In this document: positions 1-8,021 of the stretch, piece by piece
Layout of the letters: every line of letters starts with the position of its first letter
Position numbering within the stretch: the stretch's first letter is position 1
NCBI GenBank assembly: GCA_035561515.1
Contig: DATMXP010000041.1
Span: 1-54,007 of the forward strand
Length of the DNA stretch: 54,007 nucleotides
Direction: 5' to 3'
From: Terriglobales bacterium
GTDB lineage: Bacteria; Acidobacteriota; Terriglobia; Terriglobales; Acidobacteriaceae
Translations under genes and position numbers: made by a program
The notes under the pieces: generated by a model
Database searches by the model: none
The model's input: only the letters and a program-made list of their open reading frames with translations
What the model was told of the DNA's origin: nothing

Positions 1-60
1 CTGTATATGAAAGCAAAGGAGTTACACGCCGCATATATGAAAACAAAGGAGTTAGAAGAA
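1..60 (+). repeat. 30-bp tandem dimer, copy 1
   Basis: Two units begin at 1 and 31 (exact period 30), each with a core TATATGAAAACAAAGGAGTT (one base differs in the first unit). The same dimer with the same 30-bp period is at 43281-43340. Read in frame it would encode YMKxKEL twice before a stop at 70-72, so it might be the tail of a reading frame cut off by the window edge. No gene can be called here. Confidence 0.75.
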
Positions 61-190
61 GCAAGTCGTTAGTCATGAGTCGTTGGTCGTCGGCAAAAGC
101 TCTCCTCCTGAAAAACCGGTGGTGGCTATAGGGATCCTTCCCCTTCCGCTTCACTTCGTTTCAGCGTCAGGGTCAGAATGACAAAAAAAC

Positions 191-337
191 AAGTACACAG
201 GTTCTTCGGCTACGCCTCAGAATGACAACCCCAAAACCTAAGTACAGAGGTTCTTCGGCTTCGCCTCAGAATGACAACCCCAAAACCTAAGTACAGAGGT
301 TCTTCGGCTACGCCTCAGAATGACAAAACAAAACAGA
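191..337 (+). repeat. 49-bp tandem repeat, three copies
   Basis: Units begin at 191, 240 and 289. Each contains GTTCTTCGGCTACGCCTCAG followed by AATGACAA; the third decays after that. The AATGACAA tail also ends an element at 140-187 and resembles elements at 13151-13174 and 14090-14116, so this is a locally amplified member of a dispersed family. No spacer-like variable units are present, so it is not CRISPR. Confidence 0.85.
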
Positions 338-342
338 AATTT

Positions 343-412
343 GTCTTCACCACCTACATTTTCAGAATAGCAATTTGGGTGGGGGCAACATGCCACGGTT
401 TGGAAATTTATA
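343..412 (+). repeat. Dispersed ~70-bp repeat, copy 1
   Basis: The 70 bases from GTCTTCACCACCTACAT onward match 43439-43507 with about six differences. In both places the segment follows a 30-bp dimer and an AGTCGTTGGTCGTCGGCAAA stretch, so a composite element of more than 400 bp was duplicated or is conserved at two sites. Confidence 0.8.
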
Positions 413-420
413 TTTGTTGT

Positions 421-912
421 TAAATCAGCAACTTACGTGAAAACGAGAGCTTTGACCCACTTGACACGTTTCGGAGAGGGTTGTGCCGAAATGGGAAAGA
501 AATCCACCACAGAGACGCAGAGGCACAGAGAATTAGATGGGAAAGAACTCGTTGTGAGCGCTGATGGTGGTTCGGACTCGTTGGTCGCCGGTTAAGCGTC
601 TCCGTCGGCTGACAAGAACCCTCCGGGATCGGAGACCGGTGGTCTCCCACCTTCACGTCCCAACAGCAGGACGTGAAGGTGGGGCACGGAAGCAATCTAG
701 CTAGTGCGTTAGGTGGGCCACCAGTCCCAGTCCGCATCGCATGGGCGCGTGCGGTGCTACGCACCGCTTCTGACAAATATCCACGCTCCTCACCCCGGGT
801 TACGCGCGTTAAGAGCACGCGCTCCACCCGGGGCTATGGAATGCCGTCCGCTGCGCGGACTGGAGTGGTGGTGGGTGAAGCCGCTTTTGTTTTGCCAATC
901 ATCCCGGTTGTG
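421..912. other. Non-coding stretch with strong hairpins
   Basis: No convincing gene is seen. Two adjacent perfect stem-loops are present: GGAGACC/GGTCTCC at 631-647 and a 15-bp stem at 646-660 with 669-683 around an 8-base loop. They lie downstream of the glycosidase gene (minus strand) and could end its transcript, but there is no T-run, so a REP-like palindrome is equally likely. Open frames over this stretch are low in protein-like features. Confidence 0.6.
646..683. repeat. Perfect 15-bp stem-loop
   Basis: CCCACCTTCACGTCC at 646-660 pairs completely with 669-683; the loop is CAACAGCA. The stem is nested against a second perfect palindrome at 631-647. Best read as a REP-type palindrome. 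Confidence 0.75.
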
Positions 913-2640
913 TTACCTCGCCCGCGGCGGGGTTTCGCGAGCTGTTGTGGAACTGCCCAAGGATCTCGCGAACAGTGAGATCACAGTCCCAACAAAGCCT
1001 CCCGCTTTCTTGGTGCTCAGGATGGTGCCGTCCTGCTCGCCGCCGAGCGGGGTCCATGCTCCGGCGCCGACGCGATATGAGAAGCGATAGCGTGCTCCGT
1101 CACCTTCAACTTTCAACATGACATTCCGTGCGTTGCGGGGGAGGTCGGCGGAGGCGACCTGCGATACGGTGCCGTCCCGCTTTTCGAGGAAGACCTTGCG
1201 CGCTGTTTGACCCAATGTGCGGACGCCAAGGAAATAAGAGTGGGTTTCGTTTTGGAAGGTGACGAGCCCAGCGTCAGATGGCTTATCTGCTTTCTTGAAA
1301 TTTAGTTGAACGGTGGATGAGAACTTGTTGTGCTGCTGGCGGCGTGCGACGAGCGACGGGTCATTCCTGGAATCGAGATCTTCGGGGCGAGGCTGGAGGA
1401 AGATAGCGTTCGACTTGGAATCGAAGCTCCACCAGCGGCTTGAGGGCGTGCGGAGCGTGATGATGTCGAACGGAAGCTGCTGGCCTCGGAAGTTGGCTGT
1501 CCACTGCAATGGTCCGGTCATCCGTGCGATGCCGCTTTGCACTGGAAGTTTCGGACGTGTCACGACTCGCGGGACAACTTTGCCCTCGTCGAGAATAGTC
1601 GGCCAGCCGTTCACCCATTTCACGGGGAGCATGAACGTCTCGCGGCCGATGTTGTAAAGGTCGTCCTGATATGGCTCACAGCCGAGAAACACGGCCCACC
1701 ATTCGCCGTTTGCCGTTTCGACAAAATCGGCGTGCCCGGTGGAGGTGATGGGATCGGGACGAGTTGGCGACAGCGTACGCTGCGTGAGGATGGGATTGCC
1801 TGCATACGGCTCGTATGGGCCTTCAACGGAGCGGCTGCGGAAGACGACCTGGGAGTGATTCTCGGAGGTGCCGCCTTCCGCAGCGATCAGGTAGTAGACT
1901 CCGTCGCGCTTGAAGATGTGCGGGCCTTCAATCCAGACGGGGTGTTTTGAGATGTCGGTACCGCCGTTGACGATGATCTTGCCGGCGCCGCTGACCTTGC
2001 CGGCCTTGGTGTCGAAGGGGAAGAGGTAGAGCGCGCGATGGCCCTGGTAGAGCGACTTGTTATCGGGCGGGATGCCGTTGTGGACGATGTAAGCCTTGCC
2101 GTCGTCGTCAAAGAAGAACGATGGATCGATGCCTTGAATTTCGGGAAGAGCGATGGGATCGGACCAAGGACCGGCCGGATCTTTCGCGGTGACGTAGAAG
2201 TTGCCGATGCCGTCGACGAGGGTGGTGATCATGTAAAAGAGACCGTCGTGAAAGCTGATGGTTGGGGCAAAGATGCCGCGAGAAACGCCTGCCCCCTGAA
2301 GCTTCAGTTGCTCGGGGCGGTCGAGCACGTGTCCGATCTGCTTCCAGTTGACGAGGTCGCGGCTGTGGAAGATGGGCACGCCGGGATACCAGGCGAAACT
2401 GGAGTTGACGAGATAGTAGTCGTCGCCGACGCGAACGATGCTGGGATCGGGGTAGAACCCGGCGAGTATGGGATTGCGATACTCGGTCGGCTTGGGCGTG
2501 ACAGGTTGCGAGAGGGAGTCTTCACCGGTGTAAGTGAAGGAGCGGAACTCGATCCAGCCAGACTGGTTTTGTTTCGGTTGGGAGAAGAGCGGGATGGCGG
2601 AGAGAAGGAAGGCGAAAACGAGAAGCTTATGAATGCGCAT
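913..2640 (-). CDS. Secreted glycoside hydrolase family 43 (beta-xylosidase / arabinofuranosidase type)
   Basis: The 575-residue protein starts with a signal peptide (residues 1-20, ending LFSQ), so it should act in the periplasm or outside the cell on plant hemicellulose side chains. GH43 landmarks are visible: the general base Asp65 in FYPDPSIV, the pKa-modulating Asp172 in GIDPSFFF, and the general acid Glu238 in WIEGPHIF. Residues from about 370 form a second domain typical of GH43 xylosidases (a beta-sandwich). Start ATG at 2640 is chosen because it gives the signal peptide. The next gene on this strand lies 57 bp upstream. Exact substrate (xylan versus arabinan) cannot be read from sequence. 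Confidence 0.9.
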   Translation of the reverse strand: MRIHKLLVFAFLLSAIPLFSQPKQNQSGWIEFRSFTYTGEDSLSQPVTPKPTEYRNPILAGFYPDPSIVRVGDDYYLVNSSFAWYPGVPIFHSRDLVNWKQIGHVLDRPEQLKLQGAGVSRGIFAPTISFHDGLFYMITTLVDGIGNFYVTAKDPAGPWSDPIALPEIQGIDPSFFFDDDGKAYIVHNGIPPDNKSLYQGHRALYLFPFDTKAGKVSGAGKIIVNGGTDISKHPVWIEGPHIFKRDGVYYLIAAEGGTSENHSQVVFRSRSVEGPYEPYAGNPILTQRTLSPTRPDPITSTGHADFVETANGEWWAVFLGCEPYQDDLYNIGRETFMLPVKWVNGWPTILDEGKVVPRVVTRPKLPVQSGIARMTGPLQWTANFRGQQLPFDIITLRTPSSRWWSFDSKSNAIFLQPRPEDLDSRNDPSLVARRQQHNKFSSTVQLNFKKADKPSDAGLVTFQNETHSYFLGVRTLGQTARKVFLEKRDGTVSQVASADLPRNARNVMLKVEGDGARYRFSYRVGAGAWTPLGGEQDGTILSTKKAGGFVGTVISLFARSLGSSTTARETPPRAR

Positions 2641-2697
2641 AGTCTGTCCGTGCTGAATCGACGGACATCGTACAACACTGACGCGGGGTAGGGTGAA

Positions 2698-3792
2698 CTA
2701 GGCGGCCTTTCGCGATTGTTCATGGTCGCGCGTGCCGGTGCGCACATATTCGTTCAGGACTTCGGAGATTAGCGCGGCGGAGGGAACGGCGACCAGGGCG
2801 CCCAGAATGCCGGCGAGTTCAGCACCGATAACCAGAGAAGCGATTATTGCGACGCCGGGAAGGCCAACGGCACCGCCGACGATCTTGGGCGATAAATAAC
2901 CATTTTCGAGTTGCTGATAAGCAAAGTAGAAGGCGATGACACCGAGGGCCCTGAGCCACGAATCGATCGCCGCAACGGCTGCCGACATGAGCACGGAAAT
3001 GACGGGTCCGATGACGGGAATGAAATTAGCTAAGCCGGTGAATGCGGCCAGTGTATAGAAGTAACGCACCCCGAGGATGCCGTACACGAGCAGACTGGCA
3101 GCACCGAGAATGAGCATCAGCAAGGCCTGCCCAAGGAGCCACTTCTGCACAGTATGGCTGGCGCGCTCCAGGGTGTGCCGGGTGCGTCCTCGGTTCTGCT
3201 CGGGGATGAATCCCAGTGCCCACTCAAAACTTCGGCGACCGTCGAGGATGAAATAGCAGGTCAGGAGCACGAGTATCAATAGCGTGCTTAGCATGCCCGT
3301 CAGTTTCGAGAGGGCGGTTGTCGCGCTTCCAGTGATGGAAACCGCAAGCCGGGAGAAGTTCTGGCTATTGATCATTTCGGCCAGCTTTGCCCCGAAGGGC
3401 AGATTGCGGACCTGGTTGCTCAACTGGTCAAGAGATCGTGGGAAGTCATAGGTGAGCCCGCGCACGTCGCTAACAATGGGTGGAATGGCAAAGAAGAAGA
3501 AAATTGTTAGAACAAGGGTGGCAACTACGAGAAGGATAAATAGCGAGCTCCCTTTTCCGGGAGACCATTTGCCGATGTGGCGCCGTTGGACCCAGTGGAC
3601 CGCAGGGGTGAACACAATCGCGAAGATGATGCTCACCCAAATGACGAGCAGGCTTTTCCGAATGAACCAACACACCACGAGCAGAACTATGATTCCGGCG
3701 CCGGTGAGCAAACGTTTGTTGAAATTGTCGGGCGCAGAAGAGCGAATCATCTGCTGATTGGGATGGCGAGCGGCGGAGGGGTGTTTTCCCAC
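2698..3792 (-). CDS. AI-2E family transporter / PerM-like permease
   Basis: A 364-residue polytopic membrane protein. Hydrophobic segments include residues about 28-65, 80-105, 160-182, 215-262 and 270-345, the pattern of the AI-2E/PerM (UPF0118) family, usually 340-370 residues. Family members export small molecules, including autoinducer-2 in some cases; the substrate here is unknown. The GTG at 3792 has no clear ribosome site and ATG at 3750 is an alternative, giving 350 residues. It lies just downstream of the RlpA gene (19 bp) and may share its transcript. Confidence 0.88.
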   Translation of the reverse strand: MGKHPSAARHPNQQMIRSSAPDNFNKRLLTGAGIIVLLVVCWFIRKSLLVIWVSIIFAIVFTPAVHWVQRRHIGKWSPGKGSSLFILLVVATLVLTIFFFFAIPPIVSDVRGLTYDFPRSLDQLSNQVRNLPFGAKLAEMINSQNFSRLAVSITGSATTALSKLTGMLSTLLILVLLTCYFILDGRRSFEWALGFIPEQNRGRTRHTLERASHTVQKWLLGQALLMLILGAASLLVYGILGVRYFYTLAAFTGLANFIPVIGPVISVLMSAAVAAIDSWLRALGVIAFYFAYQQLENGYLSPKIVGGAVGLPGVAIIASLVIGAELAGILGALVAVPSAALISEVLNEYVRTGTRDHEQSRKAA

Positions 3793-3810
3793 AACGACAG
3801 CACTGGCGAG

Positions 3811-4557
3811 TTAGTCGAGACGAACGAGAAAGATATTACCTTCCGGGGTGGTGTTCTCCGCGGCTAGTTGTTCGGCTTTTTTCTTGTCGTCGTTCAGGAC
3901 GCGCACGCGAACCCAGTAATCACCGACGGGGCTGGCGAACTGGAGGACCTTCGCGGTCTTGTAGCGACGTATCAGCCGCTCCTTCAACTCCAGCGCTTTT
4001 TCCTGGTCCTTGATGCCGCCGATTTGAACACACCAGCGTCCTCCGTCGTCGAGGGACTTTGGGGTATCGAGGACATCGATGCGAACCATGGCGGTACCTG
4101 GACGCCAGACGTCCACGGCCTGAGCCGCGGCCTTGGATAGATCGATGATGCGGTCGGGAACGAAGGGGCCTCGATCGGTAATGCGCAGAACGGCGGAGCG
4201 CTTCGTCTTCAGGTTGGTGACACGCACGATAGTGTTCAGCGGGAAGGTGCGGTGCGCCGCGGTGAGCGCGTGCATGTCGAAGACTTCGCCGTTGGCGGCC
4301 TTGCGGTTGTGATACGGCGGGCCGTACCAACTGGCGTATCCGTTTTCGGTGTAGAGGACAGGAGCGTCTTTGTATTTGTCTTCGAGGTTGGCCGGTTTCT
4401 CTTCGGGTTCGGTCGTCTCGGCTGGTTGCGTTGGTTGAGGAGCGGGTTGGGTTGTAGTGGGCGGCGGAGGCGGAGGAATGCGTACCTTCGCGACCTTCTT
4501 CTCACCGCATCCGGTGAGCAGGGCCATGGCAAGGAAGAGGAGTATGAGCCGGTTCAC
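3811..4557 (-). CDS. rlpA: RlpA-like septal lipoprotein (DPBB + SPOR)
   Basis: A predicted 248-residue lipoprotein. The GTG start at 4557 overlaps the upstream stop by GTGA and gives a short signal sequence ending in the lipobox LLTGC (Cys17). A proline-rich linker follows, then a double-psi beta-barrel (about 71-164, with SWYG, the His102 region and ITDRGPF around Asp128) and a C-terminal SPOR domain (about 174-247) that in this family binds denuded septal peptidoglycan. The family cleaves naked glycan strands or sits at the division site. A longer open frame reaches 4800 but would lose the lipoprotein signal, so it is rejected. Confidence 0.9.
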   Translation of the reverse strand: MNRLILLFLAMALLTGCGEKKVAKVRIPPPPPPTTTQPAPQPTQPAETTEPEEKPANLEDKYKDAPVLYTENGYASWYGPPYHNRKAANGEVFDMHALTAAHRTFPLNTIVRVTNLKTKRSAVLRITDRGPFVPDRIIDLSKAAAQAVDVWRPGTAMVRIDVLDTPKSLDDGGRWCVQIGGIKDQEKALELKERLIRRYKTAKVLQFASPVGDYWVRVRVLNDDKKKAEQLAAENTTPEGNIFLVRLD

Positions 4558-4790
4558 GAGCGTTTGCGCTTCTGGTCGTCGAGATAGTCGGCGAACTCGG
4601 CGAGCTTGGTAGCTGCTGTCCGGAGCGCCTGAGTGGAGCCCTTGCGAACGTCGGGAACAACTTCCTTTTCTATGTAGCTGATCAGCCGCTCGGCTTCTTT
4701 CTCGAGCTGATTGACGGTTTCGCCGATCTTTCGGCCCACTCGCTCCCCCAGGTCTTCGGCGGAGGCGCGGTTTTGCTGCTTGGAATCCAT
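4554..4790 (-). CDS. Small charged helical protein coupled to rlpA
   Basis: A 78-residue protein with no signal peptide. It is rich in Glu, Arg and Lys with long amphipathic helix potential (residues about 12-70, including VNQLEKEAERLISYIEKE). I do not recognise a family. Its TGA overlaps the GTG start of the RlpA gene by four bases, so translation of the two is probably coupled and a role linked to the envelope or division is possible. This is inferred only from position. Confidence 0.7.
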   Translation of the reverse strand: MDSKQQNRASAEDLGERVGRKIGETVNQLEKEAERLISYIEKEVVPDVRKGSTQALRTAATKLAEFADYLDDQKRKRS

Positions 4791-4984
4791 GAGTGCTCAC
4801 TCGAAATTAGCGGTAGCCAGGCCACTTGATTATGGCGCGGGCGCAAAACCGGGGTCAACGAACGGGAACTCGATTCGCCAACAGCGGCAGCTACTTGGGT
4901 GAGATGCGGGGTGGGCTGGAGGAAGTTGATGCAAACTTTACGGGGGTTGGCGGCTTCCTACCCTCATACGAAGTTTGGGGCCCT

Positions 4985-5707
4985 ATGCGAATCCGGGAAC
5001 TTAGCCTGTTGTGTGCGGTCGTGCTTGCGGCGGCACTGGGCTTCGCACAAACAGAGTTGCCGGATGCGCCCTCCACCGTCGCACCCGTTCCCAAGGCGAA
5101 GCGTTCGTATGATCCCTACAGAGAGTTACTGGCCGATGAGCCGTACCGTCCGCTGACGAAACGGGAGAAGCTGGGGTACTGGTCACGACGGACGTATTCT
5201 CCATACACGTTTTTCAGCGCGGGCGTGAGTACGACGATTGCCGGGGCGACTTCGGACTTTCGTTACTGCTGCGGCGCGGATGCGTGGGGCAAGCAGTATG
5301 CGGCGGCAGTCGCCGATGCGCAAACGCGACAGTTCTTCGGCAATTATCTTTTCCCGATGATCCTGAGCCAGGACCCGCGATACCTGCCAAAAAGAAAGGG
5401 CGGCGTATTATCACGGGCGGTGTATGCGGCCACGCGGGTTCTTATCACGCGCAACGATGATGGCAAAAGCACGCTGAACTCATCGGAACTGCTGGGCGTA
5501 GCATTCTCGCGAGCGTTATCGAATGCGTATTATCCGTATCGCGACCGCACGATGAGGCGTACGGGGTCGCGGATCTGCAGCACGCTGCAAAGCGATGCGA
5601 GCGGATATCTGCTGAAAGAGTTCATGCCCGACATCAAGCGGATATTCTTCCGTGGCAAACTGAAGAAATTAGCCGACAAGCTGGATAGTGACGATTCAGA
5701 ACAGTAA
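4985..5707 (+). CDS. Secreted protein of unknown function with LPDAPS motif
   Basis: A 240-residue protein starting at ATG 4985, chosen over an upstream frame because it gives a clean signal peptide (MRIRELSL...ALGFAQ). The mature N terminus begins TELPDAPS, a motif common at the start of exported acidobacterial proteins, followed by YDPYRELLADEPYRPL. The rest is a mixed sequence (FSAGVSTTIAGATSDF, ILSQDPRYLP) that resembles small outer-membrane or periplasmic proteins in this group. No catalytic motif was recognised. It is divergent from the rlpA genes. Confidence 0.8.
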   Translation: MRIRELSLLCAVVLAAALGFAQTELPDAPSTVAPVPKAKRSYDPYRELLADEPYRPLTKREKLGYWSRRTYSPYTFFSAGVSTTIAGATSDFRYCCGADAWGKQYAAAVADAQTRQFFGNYLFPMILSQDPRYLPKRKGGVLSRAVYAATRVLITRNDDGKSTLNSSELLGVAFSRALSNAYYPYRDRTMRRTGSRICSTLQSDASGYLLKEFMPDIKRIFFRGKLKKLADKLDSDDSEQ

Positions 5708-5839
5708 TCGTTAGCGCGATTTTTCTCCTTCCTGAAGAAATACTTTCCCAAAGAAATAGCTCACTTTTCGTGTGGCCTGCCGTCTGTATTGGCGTAGTCG
5801 AGATCCGGTAACAAGAAGTTGCTGGAAGCGGAGACGAAG

Positions 5840-6070
5840 ATGAGCAGGGCGAGACAAATCGCGAACCGCTGGTACGGCAAGGTTGCCGGAGTTGCGCTGA
5901 TCGCGCTGGCGATTGCAGTGACATCGGTGCCGGCGCCGACCGGCGTGCTGCACGGGGTGGAAGACAGGGCCATAAGCACGATGGCGCCGATGATGGCGAA
6001 GACGGCAGTTGGGAAACAGTTGCTGGATATGTACGCCGCGCGTGAGGCGCAATGTCACGGAGTGATTTAG
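5840..6070 (+). CDS. Small membrane-anchored hypothetical protein
   Basis: A 76-residue frame with one hydrophobic segment (residues about 14-32, VAGVALIALAIAVTSVPAP) and a polar C-terminal part. A GGAG lies about seven bases before ATG 5840. It sits 25 bp before the DUF4097-like gene on the same strand and may be cotranscribed. A minus-strand frame at 5761-5979 with a hydrophobic core overlaps it; the plus frame is preferred for its ribosome site and direction. Function unknown. Confidence 0.5.
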   Translation: MSRARQIANRWYGKVAGVALIALAIAVTSVPAPTGVLHGVEDRAISTMAPMMAKTAVGKQLLDMYAAREAQCHGVI

Positions 6071-6095
6071 TCCATTTCCAAAGAGAAGGTGCGTG

Positions 6096-6992
6096 ATGAG
6101 GAGAGTTGCAGCAATTTTGGCAGCGGTGATGACAATTGGAGCAGCGTCGGCGTGGGCCGGCGATCATGCGATGCGGCATCGTGGCGGGAGCGATGTAAAA
6201 ACGTGCCAGGACATGAATGTTCAGTTCGGGGATAGCGAGACGTACGAGGGACAAGAGTCGTTTACGATTCCGGCGGGTCCGTTGGACGTTAGCGCGGCAA
6301 AGAGCGGCGGAGTGAGCCTGATCCGGGGGGACAGCAACCAGTACGAGGTGCAGCTGTGCAAGTTCGCGGAAGCGGACAGCAAGTCAGAAGGGGATCGACT
6401 GTTGAGCCAGATCGTGGCAGAGCGCGGATCGGGCAAGTTGTCCGTGCGCGGGCCGGAGGGGGAGAAGGAGTGGACGGCGTCGTTGATTATTCGCGTACCG
6501 GCGAATTCGACGGTGAACGTCTCGGCGACAAATGGGCCATTGGCGGCGAGAGAGGTGAGCGGGACGTTTACGCTGGACACGGTGAATGGGCCGATCGCGG
6601 TGAGAAATGTCAGCGGAAAAGTGAATGCGAAAGCGAAGAACGGACCGATCTCGTTTGTTGGTGATGGAGGCGACCTGAGCCTCGACGCGCAGAATGGGCC
6701 GATCGCGATTGAACTCAAGAGTCAGGCGTGGAGCGGCGGGAAGTTGGACGCGAATGCCAAGAACGGGCCGATTTCGCTGAACATTCCGAAGGGCTATCAG
6801 TCGGGTGTGGTGCTGACCGCGAAAGGATATTCGCCGATGAGTTGCCGGGCTGATGTCTGCAGCGAAGCCCGGAAGACCTGGGATGATAACGAGAAGAAGA
6901 TTGAGTTCGGCCCGGCCGGTAACCAAGTGATTCACATCTCGGCGGCGAATGGGCCGGTTTCGGTGGGAAGCAGGAGCGAAGGCGAACTGTAA
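6096..6992 (+). CDS. DUF4097-like repetitive exported protein
   Basis: A 298-residue protein with a signal peptide (residues 1-21). The body is a right-handed beta-helix-like ladder in which the motif NGPI or NGPL recurs about every 19-24 residues (ATNGPLA, TVNGPIA, AKNGPIS, AQNGPIA, AKNGPIS, ending in AANGPVS). This is typical of the DUF4097 beta-strand repeat family, an adhesin-like surface or periplasmic fold of unknown role. ATG 6096 is chosen over GTG 6093 because AGAAGG lies seven bases upstream. A terminator follows at 7013-7036. Confidence 0.8.
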   Translation: MRRVAAILAAVMTIGAASAWAGDHAMRHRGGSDVKTCQDMNVQFGDSETYEGQESFTIPAGPLDVSAAKSGGVSLIRGDSNQYEVQLCKFAEADSKSEGDRLLSQIVAERGSGKLSVRGPEGEKEWTASLIIRVPANSTVNVSATNGPLAAREVSGTFTLDTVNGPIAVRNVSGKVNAKAKNGPISFVGDGGDLSLDAQNGPIAIELKSQAWSGGKLDANAKNGPISLNIPKGYQSGVVLTAKGYSPMSCRADVCSEARKTWDDNEKKIEFGPAGNQVIHISAANGPVSVGSRSEGEL

Positions 6993-7012
6993 AACGACGG
7001 CTTCATAAAGAA

Positions 7013-7045
7013 AGGCAGGCCGAAACTGGCCTGCCTGTTCTATTT
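7013..7045. terminator. Bidirectional terminator
   Basis: AGGCAGGCC at 7013-7021 pairs perfectly with GGCCTGCCT at 7028-7036 (loop GAAACT), followed by GTTCTATTT. On the other strand an AAAG/TTTC run flanks it. It separates the convergent DUF4097-like and egtD genes. Confidence 0.85.
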
Positions 7046-7052
7046 AGCGCGG

Positions 7053-8021
7053 TTATCGGGGCTCGGTCACCCTCGCGAGGTGAAGGGCAAACCAGTGTTT
7101 CGGGTCCGTCCACGTTTGTTCGCGTTTGAAGCCGGCGAGGTCGAGGATGGAGTCCACAACACCCTGGGTGAACTTGTAGCTGTTCTCGGTGTGGATAGTC
7201 TCGCCCTTGTTGAAATGCACACGCATGCCGAGCGCACGGACGTGGACCACCTGCGGGCGCGTGGACTCGAGGTGCATCTCGATGCGCGAGGCTTCGTGGT
7301 TCCAAACAGCGACGTGCTTAAAGGTGGAGAGATCGAAGTCGGCTGCGAGTTCGCGATTGATGCGCGCGAGAATATTTTTGTTGAAGGCGGCGGTGACGCC
7401 CTGCGCGTCGTCGTAAGCGGGAATCAGCAGCTTCGGCGATTTCACGAGATCGGTGCCAAGGAGGAGCGCATCGCCGGGCCGGAGGCTGGTGCGAATGGTG
7501 CGCAGCATGGCTCCGGCCTGCATGGGTTCGAAGTTGCCGATGCTGGAACCGAGATAGAGGAGCAGTTTGCGACCGGTGACGGAGGAAAGTCGTCCGAGCC
7601 CGCCGGAGTAGTCAGCGACGATGGGAGAGACGCTGAGTCCGGGGAAGTCGCCGTTGAGATGGTGGACGGCTTCGTCGAGAGCGGACTTGGAGACGTCGAT
7701 TGGGTAGAAGCTGCAACGTGACTGGCGCTTCAGCGCTGCGCCGATGAGGATGCGAGTCTTCGAGGCGGTTCCGGCTCCGAGTTCAATGAGCGACAAGTTG
7801 GGACCTGCGGCAGCAATGATGTCAGCGGCATTCGCTTCGAGGATGGAACGCTCGGTGCGGGTCAGGTAGTACTCGGGGAGATCCGTGATCTGCTCGAAGA
7901 GAGCGGAGCCTTCCGCGTCGTAAAAGAGCTTGGGCGAAAGCCATTTCGGCTTGGCCGAGAGACCTTCGTAGACATCAGCAGCGATGGGTGAAGCGGACGC
8001 TATGAATAGCGGAGCGCTCAT
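7053..8021 (-). CDS. egtD: L-histidine N-alpha-methyltransferase EgtD
   Basis: A 322-residue cytoplasmic SAM-dependent enzyme that trimethylates histidine to hercynine, the first step of ergothioneine synthesis. The N-terminal region has the family sequence LFYDAEGSALFEQI and YYLTRTE (Tyr52 region), followed by the SAM-binding ELGAGTASKT (residues 80-89) and the FYPIDVSKSAL stretch. Length and layout match EgtD throughout. Its ATG overlaps the egtB stop as ATGA (8018-8021), so the two are translated together. No egtC or egtE is next to it. Confidence 0.95.
   Translation of the reverse strand: MSAPLFIASASPIAADVYEGLSAKPKWLSPKLFYDAEGSALFEQITDLPEYYLTRTERSILEANAADIIAAAGPNLSLIELGAGTASKTRILIGAALKRQSRCSFYPIDVSKSALDEAVHHLNGDFPGLSVSPIVADYSGGLGRLSSVTGRKLLLYLGSSIGNFEPMQAGAMLRTIRTSLRPGDALLLGTDLVKSPKLLIPAYDDAQGVTAAFNKNILARINRELAADFDLSTFKHVAVWNHEASRIEMHLESTRPQVVHVRALGMRVHFNKGETIHTENSYKFTQGVVDSILDLAGFKREQTWTDPKHWFALHLARVTEPR

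Noticed and set aside
191..337. Possible CRISPR array
   Set aside because: Units are contiguous 49-bp tandem copies without variable spacers.
420..827. 135-residue minus-strand frame after the glycosidase gene
   Set aside because: Runs through two perfect hairpins and repeats; no domain or ribosome site.
3811..4800. Full 329-residue frame for RlpA
   Set aside because: Its first 81 residues overlap the small helical gene in another frame and would bury the lipobox; GTG 4557 is preferred.
5761..5979. 72-residue minus-strand frame with a hydrophobic core
   Set aside because: Overlaps the better supported plus-strand frame at 5840-6070, which has a ribosome site and the direction of its neighbour; not fully excluded.
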